Source: Bacteroidales bacterium (GTDB lineage: Bacteria > Bacteroidota > Bacteroidia > Bacteroidales > UBA3663). From it: a stretch of 64,000 nucleotides of DNA. How positions within the stretch are numbered: the first letter of the stretch is position 1; each line of letters starts with the position of its first letter. Both the position numbers and the translations under genes were made by a program. The stretch covers positions 16,046 to 80,045 of the forward strand of contig JAFZBE010000065.1 in assembly GCA_017561935.1 (NCBI GenBank). Direction: 5' to 3'. Of this stretch, positions 1-7,791 are shown piece after piece. The notes under the pieces are model-generated. The model did not search any database and was not told the DNA's origin. It saw nothing but the letters and a program-made list of their open reading frames with translations.

Positions 1-619
1 GGATGCGATTGTTGAGCGCCATCTTCACGGTACGGTGAACATCCTGCGTATCTTCGGCATCGCAGATGCGGAGGCGGCTACCGGGCATAACATCGATAGC
101 TGCAGCTACATTGGCAGTCGTAGCCGGAAATTCGGGGTCACGGCTGAAATCGGTCTGGTCAATCGGAACCCCATTGACGAAATACCGTCCGCCACGGATA
201 GTGCGGCCCATGCTTGGGTTGGCTGGCATGTACATTACCTGTTCGTAACGAGACTCCTCGATGAGTGCCCGCAACTCGAGGTGAACATGTCCGCGAAGGG
301 CAGAATCGGTCTTCTTGAAAAGGTGCAGCACATCGTCCTGTTTTGCCATCGACTGGGCACGCTTCAGTGGTGTCATGGCGGCATAACGAGCCTCAGTCAA
401 TTTGGGCAATCCCACCTTGATGGCTTGGCAAATGCGATGAGTTTCACTCACGGCCTCCTGCTCGGTCATAGATCGGGTGTCGGTAGCAATGACAATCAAG
501 TCGCTGATAGGCAGGTCGTCAGCAACGTCGATAAGTAATGAGGTAGATAAACCGTAGGTGTGACCAATGCCTGCAATCTCAGCAGCACCTGTCAGGTCAT
601 CAGCAATTACAATTATCAT
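1..619 (-). CDS. Four-carbon acid sugar kinase (DUF1537 family), 3' end cut by window edge
   Basis: Reading from the ATG at 619 towards base 1, the frame is open for 206 codons and leaves the window, so only the N-terminal part is present. The product starts MIIVIADDLTGAAEIAG, the Asp-Asp-Leu-Thr-Gly-Ala signature of the DUF1537 N-terminal domain, followed by a TDTRS segment and a KKTDSALRGHV segment typical of the same family. Known members phosphorylate four-carbon acid sugars such as threonate or erythronate at O4 with ATP. The next gene upstream in the operon is a PdxA-like dehydrogenase, the usual partner, which would oxidise and decarboxylate the phosphorylated product. The gap between them is 36 nt. 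The exact substrate cannot be read from the sequence. Confidence 0.85.
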   Translation of the reverse strand, partial: MIIVIADDLTGAAEIAGIGHTYGLSTSLLIDVADDLPISDLIVIATDTRSMTEQEAVSETHRICQAIKVGLPKLTEARYAAMTPLKRAQSMAKQDDVLHLFKKTDSALRGHVHLELRALIEESRYEQVMYMPANPSMGRTIRGGRYFVNGVPIDQTDFSRDPEFPATTANVAAAIDVMPGSRLRICDAEDTQDVHRTVKMALNNRI

Positions 620-655
620 AATATTGGAAATTTGGTTTCAGTCGGACAATTCTTT

Positions 656-1702
656 TTATTCGGTTACGTTTTGGTGTTCCAGGCGATAGATAGCCATGCG
701 GGTTGCGTAGTCGATGCTGCTCAGCAGGGCTTCTTCTGCAGCGATACCCTTACCAGCCACATCGAAGGCTGTGCCATGATCGACGGAAACACGGATGATA
801 GGAAGTCCCAATGTGATGTTGACACCTTTTTGTGGCAGCATCTTGCCAGTCACGGGGTCCCAGTTGAAGCCCAAAACCTTGAGCGGGATATGTCCTTGGT
901 CGTGATACTGTGCTACAACGCCATCGTATTTGCCGCACTTGGCCTTGGCGAAGATGGAGTCGGGCGGGATAGGTCCTTCGACGTTGAAGCCGCGCTTATG
1001 CAGTTCCTCGACGGCAGGGATAATCTCCTGGGCTTCCTCCCAGCCGAAGAGTCCGTTCTCGGAGCAATGCGGATTGAGGCCGGCGATGCCGATGTGGGGA
1101 TTCTCGATGCCGAACTGACGGCAGGCGTCGTGGATGAGCTCGGTGACTTCGATGATGCGTGCCTTTTTGCAGAGGTCGCATGCCTTGCGGAGGGAGACAT
1201 GGGTTGAGACATGGATGACGCGTAAGGGACCGTCGACTAACAACATGGCATATTTACTGGTGCCAGTGAAGGTGGCATAGATCTCGGTGTGACCATCGTA
1301 GTTGTGACCTGCCTTGTGAAGGGCTTCCTTGTTAAGGGGTGCTGTACAAGTGCCATCTACCTCGTTCGCCATCGCCAGGTCGATGGCTTTCTTGACATAC
1401 TGGAAGGCCGCATTGCCGCACTGCACCTGCACCTTGCCCCATTCGAAGGTGTTCAGGTCGATGAGGGCGAGGTCATAGACATCGACAACGCCTGGGATGA
1501 ACCGAGCTTCATTCACTTCGTGGATGGCGTTGACCTTCATTTCGAGACTCAGCAGGTCGATGGCCATCTGCATGATGCTCGCATCGCCCACGATGAGGGG
1601 ACGGCAGGTCTGGTAGATGTCGTGGTGTGACAAGGATCGTGCGCAGATCTCGGGTCCGATGCCTGCGGGGTCACCCATGGTGATGGCTAATATCGGTTTC
1701 AT
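656..1702 (-). CDS. pdxA2: PdxA-family 4-phosphate dehydrogenase (probably PdxA2, acid-sugar catabolism)
   Basis: A 348-residue protein with the family start MKPILAITMGDPAGIGPEI, the substrate loop TAPLNKEALHKAG, the DGHTE motif and the metal-binding histidines in YHDQGHIPLK and SVDHGTAFD. PdxA itself oxidises 4-phospho-hydroxythreonine in vitamin B6 synthesis. The paralogue PdxA2 acts on 4-phospho-threonate or -erythronate and gives dihydroxyacetone phosphate. The adjacent DUF1537 kinase, transporter, aldolase-family gene and alcohol dehydrogenase favour the catabolic role; that choice is inference from neighbours. The enzyme is cytoplasmic. It is the fourth gene of a five-gene minus-strand operon. 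The 57-bp gap to the upstream dehydrogenase is almost entirely a 9-bp tandem repeat. Confidence 0.88.
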   Translation of the reverse strand: MKPILAITMGDPAGIGPEICARSLSHHDIYQTCRPLIVGDASIMQMAIDLLSLEMKVNAIHEVNEARFIPGVVDVYDLALIDLNTFEWGKVQVQCGNAAFQYVKKAIDLAMANEVDGTCTAPLNKEALHKAGHNYDGHTEIYATFTGTSKYAMLLVDGPLRVIHVSTHVSLRKACDLCKKARIIEVTELIHDACRQFGIENPHIGIAGLNPHCSENGLFGWEEAQEIIPAVEELHKRGFNVEGPIPPDSIFAKAKCGKYDGVVAQYHDQGHIPLKVLGFNWDPVTGKMLPQKGVNITLGLPIIRVSVDHGTAFDVAGKGIAAEEALLSSIDYATRMAIYRLEHQNVTE

Positions 1703-1718
1703 ATCGGGTGTTTTTCTC

Positions 1719-1763
1719 TCTAGATTTTCTAGATATTCTAGAGCCTCTAGATATTCTATTTAA
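1719..1763. repeat. 9-bp tandem repeat, TCTAGA-N3 family, copy 1
   Basis: Units begin at 1719, 1728, 1737 and 1746, each TCTAGA plus three variable bases, with a degenerate fifth unit (TCTATTTAA) at 1755. The array fills the gap between the alcohol dehydrogenase stop and the PdxA start. TCTAGA is palindromic, so the array reads the same on both strands. The same 9-bp design recurs at 52789-52851. Confidence 0.9.
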
Positions 1764-2905
1764 AATAGTGAGTTATAGATGTCGGCTGCATCCTGAAGGG
1801 ACACCGGGCGCGGGTTGTTACGGAGCAGGCGTTGCTGCTTCATGGCAGCTTCGGCCATCTCGGGAACGGCACTCTGCGGGATGCCAATCTCGGCGAGGGT
1901 TTGCGGGATTCCGCAGTCGCGCGAGAGCTGTGCGACATATTCTACACCGCGCATAGCCGTCTCTTCGTCGGAGAGTCCAGGTTCGCAACCCAGGGCGAGG
2001 GCCACCTCGGCGTACTTCTGGAGGTTGGCTTGCATGTTGAACTTCATCACCGTGGGAAGGAGCACGGCATTGGAGAGACCGTGGCTCTTGTGGAACATTC
2101 CTCCCACAGGATAGGCGAGGGCATGCACGGCAGCTGTGTTGACGGGACCGAGTCCGAGACCCCCGTACATTGAACCCAGGAGCATAGCTTCGCGCGCCTC
2201 GATGTCGTGACCGTCGGTGACGGCACGCTTCAGGTGACGCGAAATGAGCTGTATGCCGTAGTGGGCATACATATCGACGGAAGGATGAGCATATTTGTTG
2301 GTATAAACTTCGATGCAATGTGTCAGGGCATCCATACCCGTGGCTGCTGTGACACGTGCCGGCATGCTGATGGTCAGGGCGGGGTCGAGGTAAGCAACAT
2401 CAGCCAACAGGTGGTCGGAGATGATGCCCTTCTTGCCATTGTCGCTCTCGTCGAGCAGGATGGCATTGGGCGACACCTCGCTGCCTGTGCCGGCTGTGGT
2501 GGGTGCGCAGGCGAACCATACGCCACGGTGTTTTACGAACCCGATGCCGAAACACTCCTCGATGGTCTGTTCGGAGTGGAGGAACGTGGCCACAAGTTTG
2601 GCGACATCCATCACCGAACCACCACCAACCCCAAATACCGATTCAGCTTCGAAGTCCTGCGCTTCGGCAAGGATACGCTTGAAGTCGGCTACTGTGGGTT
2701 CGCGCAGGATTTGGGTCTCGACAAGCACCTTGACACCATTGGCGTTGAGCCGTTCAATGATTGGTTGCAACATGGGCACGATGGGGTCAGCTGTAAGGAG
2801 CAAGAGATGGTTGAGTCCCATCTTGATATAGTCGTCGCAGAAGTGGTCCATGCAGCCTGTGCCGAACTCGATGCGCTTGGGTTGTTTTAGGATTATGGGT
2901 TCCAT
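1760..2905 (-). CDS. Iron-containing alcohol dehydrogenase
   Basis: A 381-residue group III (iron-dependent) alcohol dehydrogenase. The NAD-binding GGGSVMDVAK lies at residues 94-103. The metal ligands typical of the FucO type are visible as Asp192 and His196 (MDALTHCIE), His261 (VHALAYPVGG) and His275 (HKSHGLSNA). Members interconvert aldehydes and primary alcohols with NAD(P)H; in a sugar-acid operon the enzyme could reduce an aldehyde released by the DapA-family aldolase, or oxidise a hydroxyacid. It lies between the symporter gene and pdxA. The upstream gap to the symporter is a 10-bp tandem repeat, and its own stop codon lies in the last unit of a 9-bp repeat. Family assignment is secure; the substrate is unknown. 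Confidence 0.9.
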   Translation of the reverse strand: MEPIILKQPKRIEFGTGCMDHFCDDYIKMGLNHLLLLTADPIVPMLQPIIERLNANGVKVLVETQILREPTVADFKRILAEAQDFEAESVFGVGGGSVMDVAKLVATFLHSEQTIEECFGIGFVKHRGVWFACAPTTAGTGSEVSPNAILLDESDNGKKGIISDHLLADVAYLDPALTISMPARVTAATGMDALTHCIEVYTNKYAHPSVDMYAHYGIQLISRHLKRAVTDGHDIEAREAMLLGSMYGGLGLGPVNTAAVHALAYPVGGMFHKSHGLSNAVLLPTVMKFNMQANLQKYAEVALALGCEPGLSDEETAMRGVEYVAQLSRDCGIPQTLAEIGIPQSAVPEMAEAAMKQQRLLRNNPRPVSLQDAADIYNSLF

Positions 2906-2930
2906 TAAAAGGGGGTATGAAAGGTTATGG

Positions 2931-3017
2931 AGGGTTAAGAGGGGTTAAGAAGGGTTAAGAGGGGTTAAGAGGGGTTAAGAGGGGTTAAGAAGGGTTAAGA
3001 AGGGTTAAGAAGGGTTT
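2931..3017. repeat. 10-bp tandem repeat, RGGGTTAAGA family, copy 1
   Basis: Eight consecutive 10-bp units (2931-3010) differ only in the first base (AGGGTTAAGA or GGGGTTAAGA), followed by a decayed ninth unit. The array fills the gap between the symporter and dehydrogenase genes. It also supplies the symporter's stop codon at 3005-3007 and its last residues (Asn-Pro-Ser). Confidence 0.95.
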
Positions 3018-4588
3018 GACTTTCGTTCTTTAATGAAGCCGTAGATGGTGAGGCTGTCGTTGGCTTTGTCGCTCGGGAAGAGGAATGAAGCCAGATAACC
3101 CACCACAAGGACGATGAGGTGGCTATAGACACCCAGCATGTATTTCGAGTGGGTGAAGTTCCATGTGCCCAAGTCTATCAATGCAGACTTAGAACCATCG
3201 GGCATCTTCATGGGCGATGTCAGGGTAGCATAGGCAGTGAAGAGGATGCAGGCGATGAGACCCACATAGAGACCTTTCTTGTTCGCACGCCTGCTGAATA
3301 GACCCAGTAGGAAAATACCTACAATGCCCGCCGAGAAAATGGCGTAGAACGCGAAGATTGTCTCGAGCACCGAGCCACCGTGGGTTTGTATGTAAGCAAT
3401 GGCAATGGCGATCACTCCAAGACTGGCGATGACCACTGCCCAGCGGCCTGCGTTGAGTTTCTGTCGGTCGGTCATGCTGGGATGCAGTTTTACGATGTAG
3501 TCTTGTACGGCGATGGCAGAGATGCAGTTGAGGTCGGAGTCAAGCGACGAAATGGCTGCTGCTGCAATGGCTGCAATGATGAGTCCGCGTATGCCGAGGG
3601 GCAGTTGTGTCGAGATGAAGTGGGGGAATACAGCATCCGCTTTCAGCAGTTGGGAACCTGTTTCGGGGTCGATGACAGCGGGATCGGGCGACAACTGGTA
3701 ATATGCCCAGAGCAACGAACCCACAAGCATAAACATGGTCCAGACGGGCACGGAGAGAGACACTCCAATGAATGCTGCCTTCTTGGCCTCGTGGTCGTTC
3801 TTGGCGGTCAGGTAACGTTGAACGATGGTTTGGTCGGTACCGTACTTCTGAAGAGCATAGAAGATGCCATTGAACACCATCACCCAGAATGTTGTTTCGA
3901 CAAAATTCCATTCATAGGGTCCCACGTCAATCTTGCCGGCATCCCACGCTGTGCCTACAATTTCGCTCGGGCCGTAGGGCGTGCCGACACCGAAGAGAAG
4001 GAAAGTGATGCAAAGCAGACCACCGCCAATAAGCAGGAACCCCTGTACCACATCCATCCAGATGATGGCCTCCATGCCACCCAAGAGGGTTAAGATGATG
4101 ATGGCCACGGCCAGGACGGCCACGATGAGGTAGATGTTGACATCCATGAAGGCTGCCAGCGCCATCGAAACGAGATAGAAAACCGAGCCCATCTTGGTGA
4201 AGTGAGTCAGCACAAAAGCGATGGAGCTATAGTAACGAGCCCCAGCACCGAAACGTCGCTCAAAGTATTCGTAGGTCGATAGTTTGATGATTGAACGGTA
4301 GAGGGGTACGATGATGCCGATAAGCGCAAGGAGGACAATGGGAACCATGAGACCCTGTACCAGCAGTACCCAGTTGCTGCTATAGGCAGCACCTGGATAA
4401 GCCAGGAAGGTGACACTTGATATCAGTGTGGCAAAGATCGAGATACCTACCGCCCAAGCAGGAACGCGTCCGCTACCTTTGAAGTAGGTCGAACTATCCT
4501 TCTGCCTATGGGCGAAGTAGAAGCCCATGACAATGGCAAGGAGGATACTTGCAATGACGATAAAGTAATCAAACCAGTGGAGTCCCAT
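3005..4588 (-). CDS. Sodium:solute symporter (SSS family)
   Basis: A 527-residue, very hydrophobic inner-membrane protein. It starts MGLHWFDYFIVIASILLAIV and carries FKGSGRVPAWAVGISIFATLISSVTFLAYPG, the typical SSS helix 1-2 region, then about 13 predicted helices. The family uses the sodium gradient to import sugars, sugar acids, sialic acid, proline or pantothenate. Members next to DapA-like lyases often carry sugar acids, so uptake of the operon's substrate is the natural guess. It is the second gene of the operon, after the DapA-family gene. The C-terminal residues and stop codon come from the adjoining tandem repeat, so the C-terminus may vary between strains. Confidence 0.9.
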   Translation of the reverse strand: MGLHWFDYFIVIASILLAIVMGFYFAHRQKDSSTYFKGSGRVPAWAVGISIFATLISSVTFLAYPGAAYSSNWVLLVQGLMVPIVLLALIGIIVPLYRSIIKLSTYEYFERRFGAGARYYSSIAFVLTHFTKMGSVFYLVSMALAAFMDVNIYLIVAVLAVAIIILTLLGGMEAIIWMDVVQGFLLIGGGLLCITFLLFGVGTPYGPSEIVGTAWDAGKIDVGPYEWNFVETTFWVMVFNGIFYALQKYGTDQTIVQRYLTAKNDHEAKKAAFIGVSLSVPVWTMFMLVGSLLWAYYQLSPDPAVIDPETGSQLLKADAVFPHFISTQLPLGIRGLIIAAIAAAAISSLDSDLNCISAIAVQDYIVKLHPSMTDRQKLNAGRWAVVIASLGVIAIAIAYIQTHGGSVLETIFAFYAIFSAGIVGIFLLGLFSRRANKKGLYVGLIACILFTAYATLTSPMKMPDGSKSALIDLGTWNFTHSKYMLGVYSHLIVLVVGYLASFLFPSDKANDSLTIYGFIKERKSNPS

Positions 4589-4599
4589 TTAGTAAGATG

Positions 4600-4672
4600 G
4601 TTAAGAAGGGTTCTGAGGGGTTAAGAAGGGTTCTGAGGGGTTAAGAAGGGTTCTGAGGGGTTAAGAAGGGTT
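4600..4672. repeat. 10-bp tandem repeat, copy 2, alternating units
   Basis: The array alternates GGGGTTAAGA and AGGGTTCTGA, making a 20-bp higher-order unit repeated three to four times. It lies immediately upstream of the symporter start (4588), within the 134-bp gap behind the DapA-family gene. The rest of that gap (4673-4722) shows nothing recognisable. Confidence 0.93.
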
Positions 4673-4722
4673 GCTTTCGTAGGTATGCGAGCGATGCTTG
4701 GAGTTTAAGGTTCAAAGGGCTC

Positions 4723-5625
4723 TTAATAATGTACCACGCTACGCGCCTTGAGGGCAATGTCCTTCTCTTCATCTTCACTCAGTCGGGTCAGTGGCGGGAA
4801 CACGTCGGGAGTGCAAAGTCCATCGGTCTGCATCATCACCTTGAGGGCAGTGAGCGATTGGCCCAAGGTGCGTCCGGCCTGATAGATTTTCGCTATATCG
4901 TTGGTGCTAACCTGTAGTTGCTGTGCTGTTCCTAGATCGCCTGAGATAGCCGACTCATAGAGCTTTCGGAACATACCTGGAGTGAAATTGCCAGTGGAAG
5001 GTACAATGCCATCTCCGCCCAAAGAGAGGGAATAGAACGATTGTGCGGCCCAACCGCAGAAATAACTGAAATCCTCGCGATGCTGGGCGAATTCGATACA
5101 TAGCTGCATGCGTTCAAGGTCGCGCTCCGAGTCTTTCAGTCCTACGATGTTGGGATGTTCGGCAAGACGTTTGATAACATCCACCGGGATACTCATGTGG
5201 GTGGTGGCGAAGATGTTGTAGAGCATCACGGGCACCTTCGAATAGTCGGCTAATTGGCGATAGTAGGCTTCCATTTGCCCGGGAGTCAGAGCATAATAGG
5301 TGGGAAGCGTTGCTACGATGACATCTGCACCGAGAGCAGTGAATGCATCCACTTGGGCGTGCTGTTCGGCGATGCAATTGCCTGTTAGTCCGGCATAGAC
5401 CGTCACTTGTCCCGATGCTGCCTTGACAGCCGTCTCGACCAGCAGTCGCGCGTCGGCCTGGCTCACCGAATTACCTTCACCGGTGGTGCCCATCAACAAA
5501 GGGCTGACATTGTTCTTGACGAAGCTGTCGATGATGCGCTCGACAGCTGAGGTGTCAAGTTTGCCATCGGAGGTTACGGGGGTGACCATAGGGACAACCA
5601 CGCCACAGTATTTCTTTGTACTCAT
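4723..5625 (-). CDS. DapA/NanA-family aldolase or synthase (dihydrodipicolinate synthase superfamily)
   Basis: A 300-residue TIM-barrel enzyme. It has the pyruvate-carboxylate motif GTTGEG at residues 46-51, Tyr136 in the YNIF segment and the Schiff-base Lys164 in VGLKDSE. The superfamily includes lysine-pathway DapA, N-acetylneuraminate lyase and several 2-keto-3-deoxy sugar acid aldolases or dehydratases. The setting (symporter, dehydrogenases, acid-sugar kinase) argues for a catabolic lyase rather than lysine biosynthesis. It is the first gene of the operon. The start at 5625 gives the canonical N-terminus CGVVVPMVTP close to residue 10. The leader is about 120 nt long and contains two palindromic sites. 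Confidence 0.88.
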   Translation of the reverse strand: MSTKKYCGVVVPMVTPVTSDGKLDTSAVERIIDSFVKNNVSPLLMGTTGEGNSVSQADARLLVETAVKAASGQVTVYAGLTGNCIAEQHAQVDAFTALGADVIVATLPTYYALTPGQMEAYYRQLADYSKVPVMLYNIFATTHMSIPVDVIKRLAEHPNIVGLKDSERDLERMQLCIEFAQHREDFSYFCGWAAQSFYSLSLGGDGIVPSTGNFTPGMFRKLYESAISGDLGTAQQLQVSTNDIAKIYQAGRTLGQSLTALKVMMQTDGLCTPDVFPPLTRLSEDEEKDIALKARSVVHY

Positions 5626-5697
5626 TCTTTTTTTTTCTTATAGATTATACAAATGTCAATTGTGGATTGAGAATCATGAATTGCAATATCTGAAACC

Positions 5698-5729
5698 TTG
5701 AGTCAACAATTTTTGGCAACTTGACTCAA
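5698..5729. promoter_or_regulatory. Candidate operator pair in the acid-sugar operon leader
   Basis: Two 9-bp palindromes, TTGAGTCAA at 5698-5706 and TTGACTCAA at 5721-5729, lie 23 bp apart centre to centre, about two helical turns. They lie just downstream of the predicted start of the minus-strand operon transcript, where a repressor would block it. No regulator gene lies beside them in the window. Confidence 0.55.
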
Positions 5730-5752
5730 CAAATTCGGAGCATTTTGCGGGG

Positions 5753-5784
5753 CAAAGATATAGTTTTTATCTGAAAATACCAAA
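5753..5784 (-). promoter_or_regulatory. Bacteroidota-type promoter of the acid-sugar operon
   Basis: On the minus strand TTTG (5784-5781) is followed by exactly 20 nt and then TATCTTTG (5760-5753), a full match to the TTTG / TAnnTTTG consensus. The predicted transcript start is near 5746, about 120 nt ahead of the DapA-family ATG. Confidence 0.8.
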
Positions 5785-5796
5785 TTTTTATGCATT

Positions 5797-5828
5797 TTTT
5801 TCATAAAAAAATTTTTTCGCTATATTTG
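5797..5828 (+). promoter_or_regulatory. Promoter of the patatin gene
   Basis: TATATTTG at 5821-5828 matches the -7 consensus, with TTTT (3 of 4 for TTTG) at 5797-5800 and 20-nt spacing. The ATG is only 4 nt downstream of the -7 box, so the transcript may begin at or beside the start codon (leaderless). Confidence 0.6.
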
Positions 5829-5832
5829 CGGT

Positions 5833-6699
5833 ATGAAAGATACACATAAAAACGGACTTGTGCTCGAAGGAGGAGGCTTGCGTGGCATGTTCACCTGTGG
5901 TGTGCTTGATGTCATGATGGACAATAGCATCACTTTTGATGGTGCTATCGGGGTGTCGGCAGGTGCAGCATTTGGTGTCAATATCAAATCGGGTCAGCGG
6001 GGACGAGCCATCCGCTACAACTTGCAGATGGCGGGCGATAAGCGCTATATGAGTCTGCGCTCTTTGATCTTTACAGGTAATTTGTTCAATGCTGAGTTCT
6101 GTTATCATACTGTGCCTTGTGAGATAGACATCTTCGATAAGGAGGCCTTCGCTCGCAACCCGATGGAATTCATCGCTGTTTGCACCGATGTGCAGACTGG
6201 AGAGCCTGTCTATCACGTCATGGATCATATCGATTATGATGAGCTGGAATGGATACGCGCCTCTGCTTCCCTTCCCCTTGTGGCACAACCGGTGCACGTT
6301 GGCGGCTATGTACTACTTGATGGAGGACTGGCCGATTCCATCCCTCTTAAGTTCATGCAGGACCATGGTTATGAGCGCAACATCACGGTGTTGACGCAAC
6401 CCTTGGGCTATCGAAAGACATTGTCGAAGCATTTGGGCCTGATGAGGTTCGTCACCCGCAAGTATCCTAAAGTATATGAATGTCTGCGTCAACGTCCAGA
6501 TATGTACAATGGACAACTCGACTATGTGATGAATGAAGCAGCACAGGGCAGGACGTTAATCATTGCTCCACCCGAGAAACTCGATGTGGGGCGCGTGGAG
6601 ATGAAGCGGGAGAAGCTACAGAAAGTGTATGATGAAGGACGACGCGTCTGCGAGGCGATGTTGCCGGAGATAAGAGAGTTTTTGGGGGTTAATGGTTAA
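5833..6699 (+). CDS. Patatin-like phospholipase
   Basis: A 288-residue protein with the oxyanion-hole motif GGGLRG at residues 13-18, the nucleophile elbow GVSAG (Ser42) and the partner Asp163 in LLDGGLADS, which form the patatin Ser-Asp dyad. Family members are cytoplasmic or membrane-associated lipid acyl hydrolases; this one resembles the bacterial YjjU/RssA type, whose physiological lipid is usually unknown. There is no signal peptide. The start at 5833 is fixed by the glycine motif, because the next Met (residue 19) would remove it. The gene is monocistronic and convergent with the DUF4421 gene. Its last codons and stop lie inside a 7-bp tandem repeat. Confidence 0.88.
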   Translation: MKDTHKNGLVLEGGGLRGMFTCGVLDVMMDNSITFDGAIGVSAGAAFGVNIKSGQRGRAIRYNLQMAGDKRYMSLRSLIFTGNLFNAEFCYHTVPCEIDIFDKEAFARNPMEFIAVCTDVQTGEPVYHVMDHIDYDELEWIRASASLPLVAQPVHVGGYVLLDGGLADSIPLKFMQDHGYERNITVLTQPLGYRKTLSKHLGLMRFVTRKYPKVYECLRQRPDMYNGQLDYVMNEAAQGRTLIIAPPEKLDVGRVEMKREKLQKVYDEGRRVCEAMLPEIREFLGVNG

Positions 6700-6735
6700 T
6701 GGTTAAAGGTTAAAGGTTAATGGTTATGGGTTAAT
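6687..6735. repeat. 7-bp tandem repeat (GGTTAAT/GGTTAAA)
   Basis: Five clean 7-bp units from 6687, then two irregular ones, occupy the convergent gap between the patatin and DUF4421 genes. The patatin stop codon (6697-6699) is inside the array. No hairpin terminator is visible here. Confidence 0.85.
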
Positions 6736-7748
6736 TAAAATCTTACACCGTAGTAGATGCGCCCTTTCCAGTAAGTGTTTTGAATGGAGAATTCGTCGCT
6801 GTTTCCGACACGGTATGTTTGCAGGACTCCCATGAGGCCGATGTAATAGTGTCCGCGTGAGTAGATGGCACCTACGCGGCTCAGGAAATAGAGCTGTGCA
6901 TTCTGGATGGGAAGGCGATTACTGATAGTTTCTCTAGTAGTGGGATCTTTTTCAACCCGCAGGGTGTAGTTCTTCCAAATCATGAATGTGGGCTGCGCAG
7001 AGAAATGCAGGAGCCAGTGGTGTCGGGTTACGTAGTTGTAGGCATAACCTCCTCCTATTGCCGCATGTCTCATGGTGATGCTCGGGTCATCGGGCATGTT
7101 GTATTTTGTTTCACTGATTTTGCCGGAGAGCAGTCCATTGTATAGCGTCGCGGCTGCTATCACGCTACCTGCCGAACGCTTTTGGATCATCGTATTGTTG
7201 AAGGCAGCAGGATAGGAGAATTTGCGACCGTTGAAGACGTAGTAGGCGTTGACCGACACGCCATAGAGTCGTGTGCTCTCAATCTTGGCCCTTGAAGGTA
7301 CTTGTCCGATTTTGATGTCGGTGTTGAAGTCACTGATATTGGTAAAGGTCACATCGGCACCCCACCAGTTATTGTAGAAGTTAATATTATATTCCTGATC
7401 AGATGTTTTGTGAAAAAGGCGACGTGGGGCAAACGAGATGGTGAGACCGATACCTTTGTAGGAAGCCGATATGCCGATTGTAGAACGCAGGGTGGAGTTC
7501 ATCTTGATGGTCATCATCTCGTTGTCCTCCATCATGTTGTGTATGTTGAGGTTGCTGCCGAAACCATCGTAACGAACCTTAGTAATCCAATTCTGGCGAG
7601 GAAGTCTTACGAAGGCAGTGTCGGTATTTATCTTCGTTTGACGTACGGTGAGCAGACTGTCCAGACGATGCCAAAACTGTGCCTCTGCTGGGGCAGGGTC
7701 ACAACATATCGTCATGAGAATGAGGAGAAATTTCCCTAGTCCTTTCAT
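6735..7748 (-). CDS. DUF4421 outer-membrane-type protein
   Basis: A 337-residue protein with an N-terminal signal peptide (hydrophobic residues 6-16, processed after AEAQ). It is rich in aromatic alternating strands and carries the segment YYVFNGRKFSYPAAF followed by QKRSAGS, which I recognise from DUF4421 proteins of Bacteroidota. These are predicted outer-membrane beta-barrels of unknown role. The C-terminal stretch GRIYYGVRF ends in an aromatic, as barrel proteins do. It lies 43 nt downstream of the HAD phosphatase gene on the same strand and could share its transcript. No function can be assigned. Confidence 0.75.
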   Translation of the reverse strand: MKGLGKFLLILMTICCDPAPAEAQFWHRLDSLLTVRQTKINTDTAFVRLPRQNWITKVRYDGFGSNLNIHNMMEDNEMMTIKMNSTLRSTIGISASYKGIGLTISFAPRRLFHKTSDQEYNINFYNNWWGADVTFTNISDFNTDIKIGQVPSRAKIESTRLYGVSVNAYYVFNGRKFSYPAAFNNTMIQKRSAGSVIAAATLYNGLLSGKISETKYNMPDDPSITMRHAAIGGGYAYNYVTRHHWLLHFSAQPTFMIWKNYTLRVEKDPTTRETISNRLPIQNAQLYFLSRVGAIYSRGHYYIGLMGVLQTYRVGNSDEFSIQNTYWKGRIYYGVRF

Positions 7749-7791
7749 CGTTGTCTTTGTTCAGTCGTTGTCTTGATAGGAGGGGCTTAGC

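Noticed and set aside
35..538. 167-codon plus-strand frame at the left edge
   Set aside because: The minus strand reads through as a DUF1537 kinase with its signature; this frame is its shadow.
656..1702. Vitamin B6 biosynthesis gene pdxA
   Set aside because: No other B6 gene is nearby, and the DUF1537 kinase beside it is the partner of the catabolic PdxA2 type. A B6 role is not excluded by sequence alone.
2931..3017. CRISPR array
   Set aside because: Units are 10 bp with no unique spacers; this is a simple tandem repeat. The other arrays fail for the same reason.
4723..5625. Lysine-pathway dapA
   Set aside because: It is the first gene of an operon with a transporter, dehydrogenases and an acid-sugar kinase, which suits a catabolic lyase better.
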